From positions 1,289,324 to 1,353,323 of the forward strand of contig NZ_JAHCDI010000004.1 in assembly GCF_019697375.1 (NCBI RefSeq): a DNA stretch of 64,000 bases, read 5' to 3'. The DNA is from Micromonospora tarapacensis (GTDB lineage: Bacteria > Actinomycetota > Actinomycetes > Mycobacteriales > Micromonosporaceae). Positions 45,026 to 56,764 of the stretch are shown here, in pieces. The notes beneath the pieces were generated by a model. The model saw only the letters and a program-made list of their open reading frames with translations. It was not told where the DNA came from and made no database searches. A program made the translations under genes and the position numbers. The first letter of the stretch is position 1; each line of letters opens with the position of its first letter.

Positions 45026-47317
45026 ATGCCCGTGAACCCGCGCCCCGTCGGCGCCACCTACCGGGTGCAGGTGCGCCCCGGCTTCGACCTGGACGCCACC
45101 GCCGGCCTCGCCGGCTACCTCGCCGACCTCGGCGTCACCCACCTCTACAGCGCGCCGCTGCTGGCCGCCGCCCCGGGCAGCACGCACGGCTACGACGTGG
45201 TCGACCACCGGCAGGTCAACCCGGAACTCGGCGGCGAGGCGGGCCGCCAGCGGCTGCTGCGGGCACTTCGCGACGCCGGGCTCGGCCTGGTCGTGGACAT
45301 CGTGCCCAACCATGCCGGGGTGGCCGTGCCGGCGGCCAACCCGCCCTGGTGGGACGTGCTGCGCCGGGGGAGGGCCTCGACGTACGCGCGCTGGTTCGAC
45401 ATCGACTGGGAACGGGGCCGGCTGCTGCTGCCGGTACTCGCCGAGGGCCCCGACGCGCTCGACGACCTCAAGCTCGCCGACGGGGAGCTGCGCTACCACG
45501 AGCATCGCTTCCCGATCGCCGACGGCACCGGCGACGGCAGCCCCCGGGAGGTGCACGACCGGCAGCACTACGAGCTGGTCTCCTGGCGGCGCGGCGACGC
45601 CGAGCTGGCGTACCGCCGGTTCTTCGCCGTCTCCAGCCTGGCCGGGCTGCGGGTGGAGGACCCGGAGGTGTTCGCCGCCACCCACGAGCTGGTGTTGGCC
45701 TGGGCGGCGGCCGGTGAGGTCGACGGCATCCGGGTCGACCATCCCGACGGGCTGCGCGACCCGGCCGGCTACCTGGCCCGGTTGCGCGCCGCCGCCGGTG
45801 ACGCGTGGCTGGTCGTGGAGAAGATCCTGGAGTACGGGGAGGAACTGCCGGCCTGGCCGGTGGACGGCACCACCGGCTACGACGCCCTCGCCGCGGTCGG
45901 CGGGATCTTCGTCGACGGCGACGCCGAGGCCGACTTCACCGCCCTGGACACCCGGCTGGTCGGCCGGGCCACCTCCTGGGCGGACCTGACCCACGACACG
46001 AAACTGAACGCCGCCACCCGGCTGCTGTCGGCGGAGCTGACCCGGCTGGCCGCGCTCGCCCCCGACGTCGACCCGGAGGCCGCCCGCGCCGCCCTGGCCG
46101 AGCTGGCCGCCGCCTTCGCCGTGTACCGGGGCTACCCGCCCGACGGGGCCCGGCACCTGGCCAACGCCCGCGCCGAGGCGGGCCGCCGGCGCACCGACCT
46201 GACCGGCGCGTTGGACGCGATCACCCGGCGGCTGCGCGACCCCGACGACGAGCTGGCCGGCCGCTTTCCCCAGTTCACCGGCGCGGTGATGGCCAAGGGC
46301 GTGGAGGACACCGCCTACTACCGGTGGAGCCGGTTCGTGGCGCTCAACGAGGTCGGCGGCAGTCCCACCCACTTCGGCACGCTGCCCGGCCGGTTCCACC
46401 GCTTCGCCGCCGCCCGCCACGAGCGTTGGCCGGTCAGCATGACCACCCTCTCGACCCACGACACCAAACGCGGCGAGGACGTCCGCGCCCGCCTCGCCGT
46501 CCTCGCCGAGTTGCCGCAACGCTGGGCCGAGCAGGTCACCCGCTGGACGGCGGCGGTGCCGCTGCCCGACGCCGCCCTGGCCCACCTGCTGTGGCAGACC
46601 GCCGTCGGCGCCTGGCCGGTCCAGCGGGAGCGGCTGCACGCGTACGCCGAGAAGGCGGCCCGGGAGGCGGCGGCCTCCACCGGTTGGACGGACCCGGACC
46701 CGGCCTTCGAGCGGGCGATGCACGCCCTGGTCGACGCCATGTACGACGACCCGGCCGTCAACGCGGAGCTGGCCGCGTTCGCCGCCGAGATCACCCCGCC
46801 CGGCTGGTCGAACTCGTTGGGACAGAAGCTGGTGCAGCTGGCCATGCCCGGGGTGCCGGACACCTACCAGGGCACCGAGCTGTGGGACAACTCCCTGGTC
46901 GACCCGGACAATCGCCGCCCGGTCGACTTCGGCGTACGCCGGGAACTGCTGGCCCGGCTGGACGCCGGCTGGCAGCCGGCGGTGGACGACACCGGCGCGG
47001 CGAAGCTGCTCGTGGTGTCGCGGACCTTGCGGCTGCGCCGCGACCGTCCGGAGCTGTTCGGCGACTACCAGCCGGTCATGGTGCACGGGCCGGCCGCCCG
47101 GCACGCCGTCGCCTTCGACCGGGGCGGCGCGATCGCCGTTGCCACCCGGCTGCCGGTGCGGCTCGCGTCGGCCGGCGGCTGGCGGGACACGGCGCTGCAA
47201 CTTTCCGTCAACGAGGTGTCGTGCCTGTTCACCGGTCGGGTCTACAGTGGCGGACAGGTCCGTCTCGCGGACCTGCTGACCACCTATCCCGTCGCGCTGC
47301 TGGTGCCCACCACCTGA
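45026..47317 (+). CDS. treY: Maltooligosyltrehalose synthase TreY
   Basis: TreY isomerises the reducing end of a maltodextrin to a trehalosyl end. The 763-residue GH13 protein shows 'VTHLYSAPLLAAAPGSTHGY', 'LVVDIVPNHAGVAVP', 'VDGIRVDHPDGLRDP' (nucleophile Asp), 'WLVVEKILEYGEELP' (acid/base Glu) and 'TTLSTHDTKRGEDVRAR'. The C-terminal 'GVPDTYQGTELWDNSLVDPDN' is also characteristic. It starts one base after the glgX stop and ends 15 bp before treZ. Confidence 0.94.
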   Translation: MPVNPRPVGATYRVQVRPGFDLDATAGLAGYLADLGVTHLYSAPLLAAAPGSTHGYDVVDHRQVNPELGGEAGRQRLLRALRDAGLGLVVDIVPNHAGVAVPAANPPWWDVLRRGRASTYARWFDIDWERGRLLLPVLAEGPDALDDLKLADGELRYHEHRFPIADGTGDGSPREVHDRQHYELVSWRRGDAELAYRRFFAVSSLAGLRVEDPEVFAATHELVLAWAAAGEVDGIRVDHPDGLRDPAGYLARLRAAAGDAWLVVEKILEYGEELPAWPVDGTTGYDALAAVGGIFVDGDAEADFTALDTRLVGRATSWADLTHDTKLNAATRLLSAELTRLAALAPDVDPEAARAALAELAAAFAVYRGYPPDGARHLANARAEAGRRRTDLTGALDAITRRLRDPDDELAGRFPQFTGAVMAKGVEDTAYYRWSRFVALNEVGGSPTHFGTLPGRFHRFAAARHERWPVSMTTLSTHDTKRGEDVRARLAVLAELPQRWAEQVTRWTAAVPLPDAALAHLLWQTAVGAWPVQRERLHAYAEKAAREAAASTGWTDPDPAFERAMHALVDAMYDDPAVNAELAAFAAEITPPGWSNSLGQKLVQLAMPGVPDTYQGTELWDNSLVDPDNRRPVDFGVRRELLARLDAGWQPAVDDTGAAKLLVVSRTLRLRRDRPELFGDYQPVMVHGPAARHAVAFDRGGAIAVATRLPVRLASAGGWRDTALQLSVNEVSCLFTGRVYSGGQVRLADLLTTYPVALLVPTT

Positions 47318-47332
47318 CCGGGAGGCTGCGTC

Positions 47333-49057
47333 GTGTCCGAGTTCACGGTCTGGGCGCCCGAGGCGAAGCGGGTGCGGCTGCACCTGCCCGGGTCCGCCGA
47401 CCACGAGATGCGAGCCGGCCGGGAAGGCTGGTGGCGGGTCGAGGTGCCGAACGCCGGCACCGACTACACGTTCCTGCTCGACGACGACCACCAGCCGCTG
47501 CCCGACCCGCGTTCTGCCTGGCAACCCTCTGGTGTGCACGGGCCCAGCCGGCGTTACGACCACGCGGCCTTCTCCTGGACCGACCGATCCTGGACCGGCC
47601 GGCAGCTGCCCGGCAGCATCCTCTACGAGCTGCACGTCGGCACGTTCACCCCGGAAGGCACCTTCGACGCCGCGATCGGCAAGCTCGACCACCTGGTCGA
47701 CCTCGGCGTCGACCTGATCGAGCTGCTGCCGGTCAACGCCTTCAACGGCGAACACAACTGGGGGTACGACGGCGTCTGCTGGTTCGCCCCGCACGAACCG
47801 TACGGCGGACCGGACGGCCTGAAACGTCTGGTCGACGCCGCTCACGCTCGCGGCCTGGGGGTGATCCTCGACGTCGTCTACAACCATTTCGGGCCCTCCG
47901 GGGCCTACGCGCCGAAGTTCGCGCCGTACCTCGCCGAGCGGAACACCCCCTGGGGCGCCGCGGTCAACCTGGACGGCCCGCACTCCGACGGGGTCCGCCG
48001 CTTCATCATCGACAGCGTGCTGATGTGGCTGCGCGACTACCACGTCGACGGCCTGCGCCTGGATGCCGTCCACGCCATGCCCGACACCCGCGCGGTACAC
48101 CTGCTGGAGGAGATCGCCGTCGAGGTCGAGTCGCTCTCGACGCACCTGGGGCGTCCGCTGTCCCTGATCGCCGAGTCCGACCTCAACGACCCCCGCCTCA
48201 TCACCCCACGCGAGGCCGGCGGCTACGGCCTGCACGCCCAGTGGAACGACGACGCCCACCACGCCCTGCACACCCTGCTCACCGGTGAACGGCAGGGCTA
48301 CTACGGCGACTTCGGCACCATGGAATGCCTCGCCGAGGTGCTGACCGGCGCGTTCTTCCACACCGGCACCTGGTCCAGCTTCCGCAGCCGCCAACACGGC
48401 CGCCCCGTCGACCCGCGTACCCCCGGCCACCGCTTCGTGGCCTATCTCCAGAACCACGACCAGATCGGCAACCGCGCGGTTGGTGATCGCCTGTCGGCGT
48501 CGCTGTCGCCCGCACTGCTGCGGGTCGGCGCGACCCTGCTGCTCACCGCACCGTTCACCCCGATGCTGTTCATGGGGGAGGAGTGGGCGGCGTCGACGCC
48601 GTGGCAGTTCTTCACCAGCCACCCCGAGCCGGAGCTGGCCGCCGCGGTGGTCGACGGCCGCCGCCGGGAGTTCGCCGCGCACGGCTGGCCCGCCACCGAG
48701 GTGCCGGACCCGCAGGACCGGCAGACGTTCGTACGCTCCCGCTTGGACTGGGCCGAGCTGGACAAACCCGAACACCGGGCGATGTACGACTTCTACCGGC
48801 GGCTGATCGCGCTGCGGAGGTCCCGCCCGGAACTGTCGGACCCGCACCTGTTCGCCATCGACGTACGGCACGGTGACCGGTTCCTGGTGATGCGGCGGGG
48901 CGGCTGCCTGGTGGCGGCCAACCTGGCCGACAAGCCGCAGCGGGTCACCCTGCCGGGGGTGGCACGCCGGGTGCTGCTGGCCACCGGAGAGGGCGTCACC
49001 GTCCAACGCGACCGCATCGAGCTACCAGCGGAAACGGCAGCCATCGTGGCCCTTTGA
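47333..49057 (+). CDS. treZ: Maltooligosyltrehalose trehalohydrolase TreZ
   Basis: TreZ releases trehalose from the TreY product. The 574-residue GH13 protein has an N-terminal beta-sandwich ('FTVWAPEAKRVRLHLPG') and the catalytic regions 'VILDVVYNHFGPSGAYA', 'VDGLRLDAVHAMPDTRA', 'SLIAESDLNDPRLITPRE' and 'AYLQNHDQIGNRAVGDRL'. GTG 47333 follows GGGAGG. It ends the glgX-treY-treZ operon; a palindromic repeat lies just after the stop. Confidence 0.94.
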   Translation: MSEFTVWAPEAKRVRLHLPGSADHEMRAGREGWWRVEVPNAGTDYTFLLDDDHQPLPDPRSAWQPSGVHGPSRRYDHAAFSWTDRSWTGRQLPGSILYELHVGTFTPEGTFDAAIGKLDHLVDLGVDLIELLPVNAFNGEHNWGYDGVCWFAPHEPYGGPDGLKRLVDAAHARGLGVILDVVYNHFGPSGAYAPKFAPYLAERNTPWGAAVNLDGPHSDGVRRFIIDSVLMWLRDYHVDGLRLDAVHAMPDTRAVHLLEEIAVEVESLSTHLGRPLSLIAESDLNDPRLITPREAGGYGLHAQWNDDAHHALHTLLTGERQGYYGDFGTMECLAEVLTGAFFHTGTWSSFRSRQHGRPVDPRTPGHRFVAYLQNHDQIGNRAVGDRLSASLSPALLRVGATLLLTAPFTPMLFMGEEWAASTPWQFFTSHPEPELAAAVVDGRRREFAAHGWPATEVPDPQDRQTFVRSRLDWAELDKPEHRAMYDFYRRLIALRRSRPELSDPHLFAIDVRHGDRFLVMRRGGCLVAANLADKPQRVTLPGVARRVLLATGEGVTVQRDRIELPAETAAIVAL

Positions 49058-49061
49058 ATCT

Positions 49062-49137
49062 CGTCGATCATGCAGTTGTGGCACCAGAAATGAGATGGAT
49101 GCGCAGCTTGTCTGGCACCACAACTGCATGATCGTCG
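49062..49137. repeat. Long imperfect palindromic repeat in a convergent intergenic gap
   Basis: Two arms of 27 bases (49062-49088 and 49111-49137) are inverted copies with three mismatches, separated by a 23-bp (22-nt) loop. The arm core, ATCATGCAGTTGTGG, is far less GC-rich than the surroundings. It sits between treZ and a minus-strand gene, where it could end both transcripts. Size and composition suggest a dispersed REP- or MITE-like element; no other copy is in this window. Confidence 0.65.
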
Positions 49138-49207
49138 CGGCGGCGTGCTTCGCGGTGCGCGACGGCGGCCGGGTGGTCTGGGGGCGGTGTCGGGCCGGGC
49201 AGGGTGG

Positions 49208-49792
49208 TCAGAGTCCGGCGGCGGCGTCGTACCGGCGGCGCAGGTCGGCCATCTCCGAGGGGGCCAGTGCCTCCTTGAGCGCTTGCTGCGCGTACCTGTC
49301 CGGGAACATCTCCCGCAGCCGGTCGACGAACCTGACGTCGGCGGTCGCCTCGACCACCTGGATGCCCGGAGGCTCGGTGGACATGTCCATGATCACCGGA
49401 CCGGCCAGCTTGACCGCCCAGTCCCAGGGGCGCTTCTGCTCGGCGACCCCGCAGAGGTGGAAGCCGTAGATCGTCTGCACGTCGGCGAGCGTGGCGACCT
49501 CGGCCGGCTCGTAGCCGTAGACGTGGACGCCGCAGATCACCGCGGGCTTCGCCTCCTCGTCGGTGGTCACCTGCTGGACATGGTGTCCGGCGTGGTTGTG
49601 TGCCCCCGGGTCCGCCTGTTCGAGAGTGGTGCGCATCCAGGTCATGATCTGCCCATGCACATCCACCGGCCTCGTCTGCGACGTGGCCGAGCTGACCAGT
49701 ACGACCGCGCCGGCCGACACCGCCAGCAGGATCACCTCCATCCACACGAAGCGGTTCCGGTACCACCCCGCGAACTTCTCCCGGAAAATCAT
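49208..49792 (-). CDS. Hypothetical membrane-anchored protein, 194 residues
   Basis: ATG 49792 follows GAGGTGAG. The product opens 'MIFREKFAGWYRNRFVWMEV', with a single membrane helix at about 17-38 ('VILLAVSAGAVVLVSSA'). The extracytoplasmic part is rich in His and acidic residues ('DPGAHNHAGHHVQQVTTDEE') and has a second region 'YGFHLCGVAEQKRPWDWAV'. The His cluster could bind metal. I do not recognise the family. It converges on treZ. Confidence 0.65.
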   Translation of the reverse strand: MIFREKFAGWYRNRFVWMEVILLAVSAGAVVLVSSATSQTRPVDVHGQIMTWMRTTLEQADPGAHNHAGHHVQQVTTDEEAKPAVICGVHVYGYEPAEVATLADVQTIYGFHLCGVAEQKRPWDWAVKLAGPVIMDMSTEPPGIQVVEATADVRFVDRLREMFPDRYAQQALKEALAPSEMADLRRRYDAAAGL

Positions 49793-50293
49793 GCTTCTCA
49801 CCTCGTTGCCGGTTCTGGTGCGTTGGCAGACCGCATCGGACGCCACCGGCGTGTCAGACCTTGGGCACGCCGGCCGTCTCGGCGACACGTACCGGTGGAT
49901 ACGTACGGCGGGGACACCTGCCCGGGAATGGGTGCCCGTCGTCGTGGAGATGGCCCGGCGATGCGGCGCGCTGCCGGCACTGCGGTGCTCCCGTGCTGGC
50001 CGTTCCCAGCGCGGTTGCCCCCGCGCTGCGGCGATGTGAGCCATTCCAGCACGCCTGGACCCGCTCCGGCAACATCGACGACCCTCAGTGCTGTTTGAGG
50101 CCGGCGGGGCACCGATGCAACGGCGTCCGGGGGACACCGGGAGTTCCCACGTCGCCACCGATGGGTCGGCCGGCTCCCAACAGCTCCCAGCTGTGCGGGA
50201 CCTGCAACGGACGGGCACAGGAAGGCCGTTCGAAGCGTCGCGTACCGGGTAACCGCGGACGGTTCATGCACGTCGGTACCGGAGGAGTCGCGA
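49793..50293. other. Intergenic region, 501 bp, no confident gene
   Basis: Separates the membrane protein gene (minus) from the FMN reductase (plus). Codon-position bias is weak in all frames, no ribosome binding site precedes any longer frame, and no protein motif is recognisable. The last 20 bases contain GGAGGAG, the ribosome binding site of the reductase. It presumably contains divergent promoters. Confidence 0.4.
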
Positions 50294-50884
50294 ATGACCA
50301 GGATCGGCATCATCATCGGCAGCACCCGGCCGGGGCGTCACGGCGAGACGGTGGCCCGCTGGGTGCACGGCATCGCCGCGAAACGGGTCGACGCCGAGTA
50401 CGAACTTGTGGATCTTCAGGACTTCAACCTGCCGCACCTCGACGAGATGACGCCCCCGTCACTCGGGCAGTACACCCAGCCCCACACGTTGCGCTGGGCC
50501 GAGAAGATCGCCTCATACGACGGGTACGTCTTCGTGACACCGGAGTACAACCACTCCACCTCCGGGGCGCTGAAGAACGCCATCGACTTCCTCTACGCCG
50601 AGTGGAACAACAAGGCGGCCGGGTTCGTCAGCTACGGCAGCGTGGGTGGCGCCCGTGCGGTGGAGCACCTGCGCCTGGTGGTGGCCGAGTTGCAGATGGC
50701 GGACGTACGGGCGCAGGTGGCTCTGTCACTCTTCACCGACTTCGAGAACTTCACCGCCTTCAAGCCCGGCCCGCACCAGGAGGGTGCGGTGAACACGATG
50801 CTCGACCAGCTGGTGGCCTGGAGCGGCGCGTTGGCCGGCCTGCGCGGCGGCACGACGATGGCGACGTCCGAGTCCACGGCATAG
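50294..50884 (+). CDS. NADPH-dependent FMN reductase family protein
   Basis: 196 residues with the flavodoxin-like phosphate loop 'IGIIIGSTRPGRHGETVA' and the isoalloxazine-binding segment 'VFVTPEYNHSTSGALKNAID'. 'KAAGFVSYGSVGGARAVEHL' is also typical. Family members reduce FMN, quinones, azo dyes or chromate. CCGGAGGAG precedes ATG 50294. The C-terminal 20 residues are extended and polar. It is a single-gene unit. Confidence 0.87.
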   Translation: MTRIGIIIGSTRPGRHGETVARWVHGIAAKRVDAEYELVDLQDFNLPHLDEMTPPSLGQYTQPHTLRWAEKIASYDGYVFVTPEYNHSTSGALKNAIDFLYAEWNNKAAGFVSYGSVGGARAVEHLRLVVAELQMADVRAQVALSLFTDFENFTAFKPGPHQEGAVNTMLDQLVAWSGALAGLRGGTTMATSESTA

Positions 50885-51029
50885 CGCCGGGGTGTGGCCG
50901 AGCCGGCCGACCGGAGGGGTCCTGATCGAGTGGCCTCGCCGCGACGTCATGTCTGCCGGTCGGTGACGCACATCCAGACACCGGCCGGCGCCGACCCGTG
51001 ACACCCGGGCGGAAACCTTGACGCTTCGT

Positions 51030-54087
<3,058 letters not shown>

Positions 54088-54246
54088 TGGTCACCACCCT
54101 GTCACCGCTGGTACCCCCAACGTCGCACGTCCATGCCCTCCGGGGAAGCCCGGACCGCCGGGTCGTCCACCATTCGGCAGGCGGCCCGACGGGCGGCGAC
54201 GCCGCTCGCGGACGCGTGCCCGGCGGTGCCGGCTCGCGCCGGTAGC

Positions 54247-54591
54247 ATGACCGACGTGCGCGAAAAGGTGACCCGGCTGTTCGTGGTGGCGGCGATCGCG
54301 GAGGCGATCTCCTGGGCCGGTCTGCTGGCCGGGATGGTGGCCAAGTACGGCCCGCCCGGCAACGAGCTGGGGGTGCAGATCTTCGGCCCGGTCCACGGCG
54401 CGCTCTTCGTGGCGTACGGGTTGCTGGTGCTGGCCGTGGCCCGGGTGCACCGGTGGAGCCTGCCGACCACCGGTGTGGCGTTGGCCTGCGCGGTGCCGCC
54501 GTTCGCCACGCTGGCCTTCGAGCGGTGGGCGCGGCGGCGCGGCATGCTCGCCGTCACCGAGCCGGCCCGCGAGCCGGCTCGGGCGGGCTGA
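54247..54591 (+). CDS. DUF3817 integral membrane protein
   Basis: 114 residues with three membrane helices: 'FVVAAIAEAISWAGLLAGM', 'IFGPVHGALFVAYGLLVLAVA' and 'LPTTGVALACAVPPFATLAF'. The 'EAISW', 'GPVHGALFVAY' and 'PPFATLAFERWA' motifs define DUF3817. The function of the family is unknown. ATG 54247 is the only start that precedes the first helix without a long polar leader. It converges on a hydrolase remnant. Confidence 0.82.
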   Translation: MTDVREKVTRLFVVAAIAEAISWAGLLAGMVAKYGPPGNELGVQIFGPVHGALFVAYGLLVLAVARVHRWSLPTTGVALACAVPPFATLAFERWARRRGMLAVTEPAREPARAG

Positions 54592-54599
54592 CTCCCGGA

Positions 54600-54957
54600 C
54601 TAGGCCGGCCCGTCGGCCAGGAACCTCCGCAGCGTGTCGGCGAGCTGGTCGGGGGCCTCCTCGGCCATGTGGTGACCCGACTCGATCGGCACCGCCCGGG
54701 CGTCGTCGGCCCAGTCCCGCCAGATGGCCGTCGGGTCGCCGTACAGCTCGACCAGGTCGTCGCGGGTGGACCAGGCGAACAGCACCGGACAGCCGATCCG
54801 GCGTCCGGCGGCCCGGTCGGCGTCGTCGGCCGCCCGGTCCGGCCCCAGCCCGGCCCGGTAGTCCTCGCACATCGCGTGCACGGTGGCCGGGTCGTGGATG
54901 GCCCGGCGGTAGGCAGCAGTGCCCTCGTCCGGGGGGCCGGAAACCGGCCCGGGAGCC
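54600..54957 (-). pseudogene. 5'-truncated haloacetate-dehalogenase-like alpha/beta hydrolase
   Basis: The minus-strand frame reads 'TAAYRRAIHDPATVHAMCED', 'RIGCPVLFAWSTRDDLVELY' and 'IESGHHMAEEAPDQLADTLR' to a stop at 54600. These match the C-terminal third of fluoroacetate/haloacetate dehalogenase-type hydrolases, including the catalytic His in 'GHHMAEE'. The N-terminal two thirds, with the nucleophile Asp, are absent: the upstream end meets the stop codon of the neighbouring gene at 54958. This is a deletion remnant, not a simple frameshift. Confidence 0.75.
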
Positions 54958-55497
54958 TCAGGTCAGCGCGGTGCAGGCGGCCACCGTGGCGAGCACCAGC
55001 CCGCCCAGCACGGCCTGCAGCAGCAGCGGCGGACCCAGGTGGGACCACATGGTGGCGGTGCGGGGGCGGAGCAGTTGCACGGTGGTGAGGTTGACGATCC
55101 GTTCGATCTTCGGTGCGAGGTCGGGGTCGCCCTGGTCGCGCAGGGTCAGCTGGACGTGGTCGCCCGGGTGCAGGGCGCTCTGCGGCAGGTGCCCGTGCAG
55201 CTCCACCTCGTACAGCCGGCCGTCGGTGTCGCGCAGGCGGACCGGGGTGACCAGGTATTCCGGCCCCTTCTTCAGCTCCTTGAAGCTGCGCCGACCCGTG
55301 CCGGAGCCGGCGGAGAGCACGGCCCGCACGAGTTTGGCGAGCAGGCTGGCGACCCCGGCGGCGGCGAGCACCACCACCAGGATCGGCTGCCCCACGCGCA
55401 CCTCCCGGGGATAGCCGTCCATCAGGCGCACGATCTGCGCGGTGAGGATCCGGCCGGTGGGGTGCAGGCTGCGCCGGGAATACGATGTCGTGTCCAT
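54958..55497 (-). CDS. Hypothetical protein with two membrane helices, 179 residues
   Basis: ATG 55497 starts 'MDTTSYSRRSLHPTGRILTA', followed by a helix at about 37-56 ('GQPILVVVLAAAGVASLLA'). A soluble segment with 'LVTPVRLRDTDGRLYEVELHG' and 'LHPGDHVQLTLRDQG' comes next, then a C-terminal helix ('LLLQAVLGGLVLATVAAC'). The middle resembles a small beta-barrel (OB-like) domain. No family is recognised. A longer start at 55569 is less likely because GGTGG lies before ATG 55497. Confidence 0.68.
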   Translation of the reverse strand: MDTTSYSRRSLHPTGRILTAQIVRLMDGYPREVRVGQPILVVVLAAAGVASLLAKLVRAVLSAGSGTGRRSFKELKKGPEYLVTPVRLRDTDGRLYEVELHGHLPQSALHPGDHVQLTLRDQGDPDLAPKIERIVNLTTVQLLRPRTATMWSHLGPPLLLQAVLGGLVLATVAACTALT

Positions 55498-55645
55498 GAT
55501 CACCACCCAGAGTCCGTTTCCGCCTACAGATCGTATCGATCCTCCGGGTTGAACGACGTGAATGAACACCGGTCACGCGGCTGCCGGCAGGTGACAACCC
55601 GGATGGTGCGGGTAAGCGGTGGGCCGAGCCGGAAAGGGGTCGAGC

Positions 55646-56764
55646 ATGCAGCTGTCCTTCCTGCGCCCGCTCTACCAGCGTCCAGGCCCGTGGTGCTCGG
55701 TCTACCTGGACGCTTCGCTGGACACCGAGGACGCGCACCCGGCACTCGATCTGCGGTGGCGCGGCCTGCAACGGCAACTGGCCGAACAGGGGGCGGACGA
55801 GCCGACCGTCGCCGCCATCGACCGGGTGGTGCGCGGACACGACCCGATGCCCGGCGACTACGGTCTGGCCGTCTTCGGCGCCCAGGGGCGGGTGGTGCTC
55901 TCCGAGTACCTGTCCGCCCCGCCACGGCGGGACCTGGCCGCGTACGCGCCGTTGCCGCACGTGATGCCGCTGCTGGCCCAGCGGGGCGAGCAGGTGGCCT
56001 GGGTGCGGGTGCTGGCCGACCGGACCGGCGCCGACGCGATGTCGGTCAGTGCCGGCGGAGTGCCCCGCCGGGCGCACGTCGTCGGCCGCGAGAGTTACCA
56101 GCTGCGCCGGGTCAAGCCGGGCGGGTGGTCCCAGTCGCGCTACCAGCGTGCCGCCATGGAGGCGTGGCATCACAACGCAGGCGACGTCACCGCGGCCACC
56201 GTGGAGCTGGCCGAGCGGATCGGTGCCGAGGTGGTGGTGGTGGCCGGCGACGTCCGCGCCACCGGCATGATCGCCGCGCAGATGCCGGAACGCTGGCAGG
56301 ACCTGGTGGTACGCACCGACGCGGGTTCGCGGGCCGGCGGCGCGGACCAGACGCTGTTGGACGACCTCACCGTGCAGACCATCGCCGAGGTGGCCGACCA
56401 GCGGGTGAACGCCGCGCTGGACCGCTTCGGCATGCAGGAGGACGTCGGCGCGGGCCTCGACGCCGTGGTCGCCGCGCTGCAGCGCAACCAGGTCGACACG
56501 ATGCTGATCGTGGACGACCCGTCCGCCGACGGCGAACTGTGGATCGGCCCGTCGGCCACCGACATCGCCACCGAGCCGAGCCACCTCGCCACGGTGGCCG
56601 AGCCGGCGCGGGTCCGTGCCGACGCGGCGCTGGTGCGCGCCCTGGCGGGCACCGACGCCGAGCTGACCGTGCTCGGCCTGGACGAGGCACCGCAGCTGAC
56701 CGACGGGGTGGGTGCGGTGTTGCGCTACGTCGACCCGGTCACCCCCGGACGGGGCGGTGCCTGA
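55646..56764 (+). CDS. Vms1/BaeRF-type (Rv2629-like) eRF1-related protein
   Basis: 372 residues with an eRF1-like arrangement. The N-terminal domain has 'RPGPWCSVYLDASLDTED', the central domain 'VAWVRVLADRTGADAMSV' and 'SQSRYQRAAMEAWHHNAGDV', and the C-terminal domain 'VVVVAGDVRATGMIAAQMPE' and 'GLDAVVAALQRNQVDTMLI'. Related proteins release peptidyl-tRNA on stalled ribosomes; Rv2629 is a dormancy-linked homologue. I see a Gln in 'SQSRYQ', comparable to the catalytic Gln of Vms1, but not the classical GGQ. GGAAAGGGG precedes ATG 55646. Confidence 0.78.
   Translation: MQLSFLRPLYQRPGPWCSVYLDASLDTEDAHPALDLRWRGLQRQLAEQGADEPTVAAIDRVVRGHDPMPGDYGLAVFGAQGRVVLSEYLSAPPRRDLAAYAPLPHVMPLLAQRGEQVAWVRVLADRTGADAMSVSAGGVPRRAHVVGRESYQLRRVKPGGWSQSRYQRAAMEAWHHNAGDVTAATVELAERIGAEVVVVAGDVRATGMIAAQMPERWQDLVVRTDAGSRAGGADQTLLDDLTVQTIAEVADQRVNAALDRFGMQEDVGAGLDAVVAALQRNQVDTMLIVDDPSADGELWIGPSATDIATEPSHLATVAEPARVRADAALVRALAGTDAELTVLGLDEAPQLTDGVGAVLRYVDPVTPGRGGA

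Noticed and set aside
49793..50325. A 175-codon minus-strand frame in the gap before the FMN reductase
   Set aside because: No ribosome binding site, weak codon-position bias and no motif; its start lies inside the FMN reductase gene.
51018..51023. TTGACG as the -35 box of argG
   Set aside because: The only suitable -10 box (51053-51058) would be 29 bp away, whereas TTGCAT at 51030 gives a 17-bp spacer.
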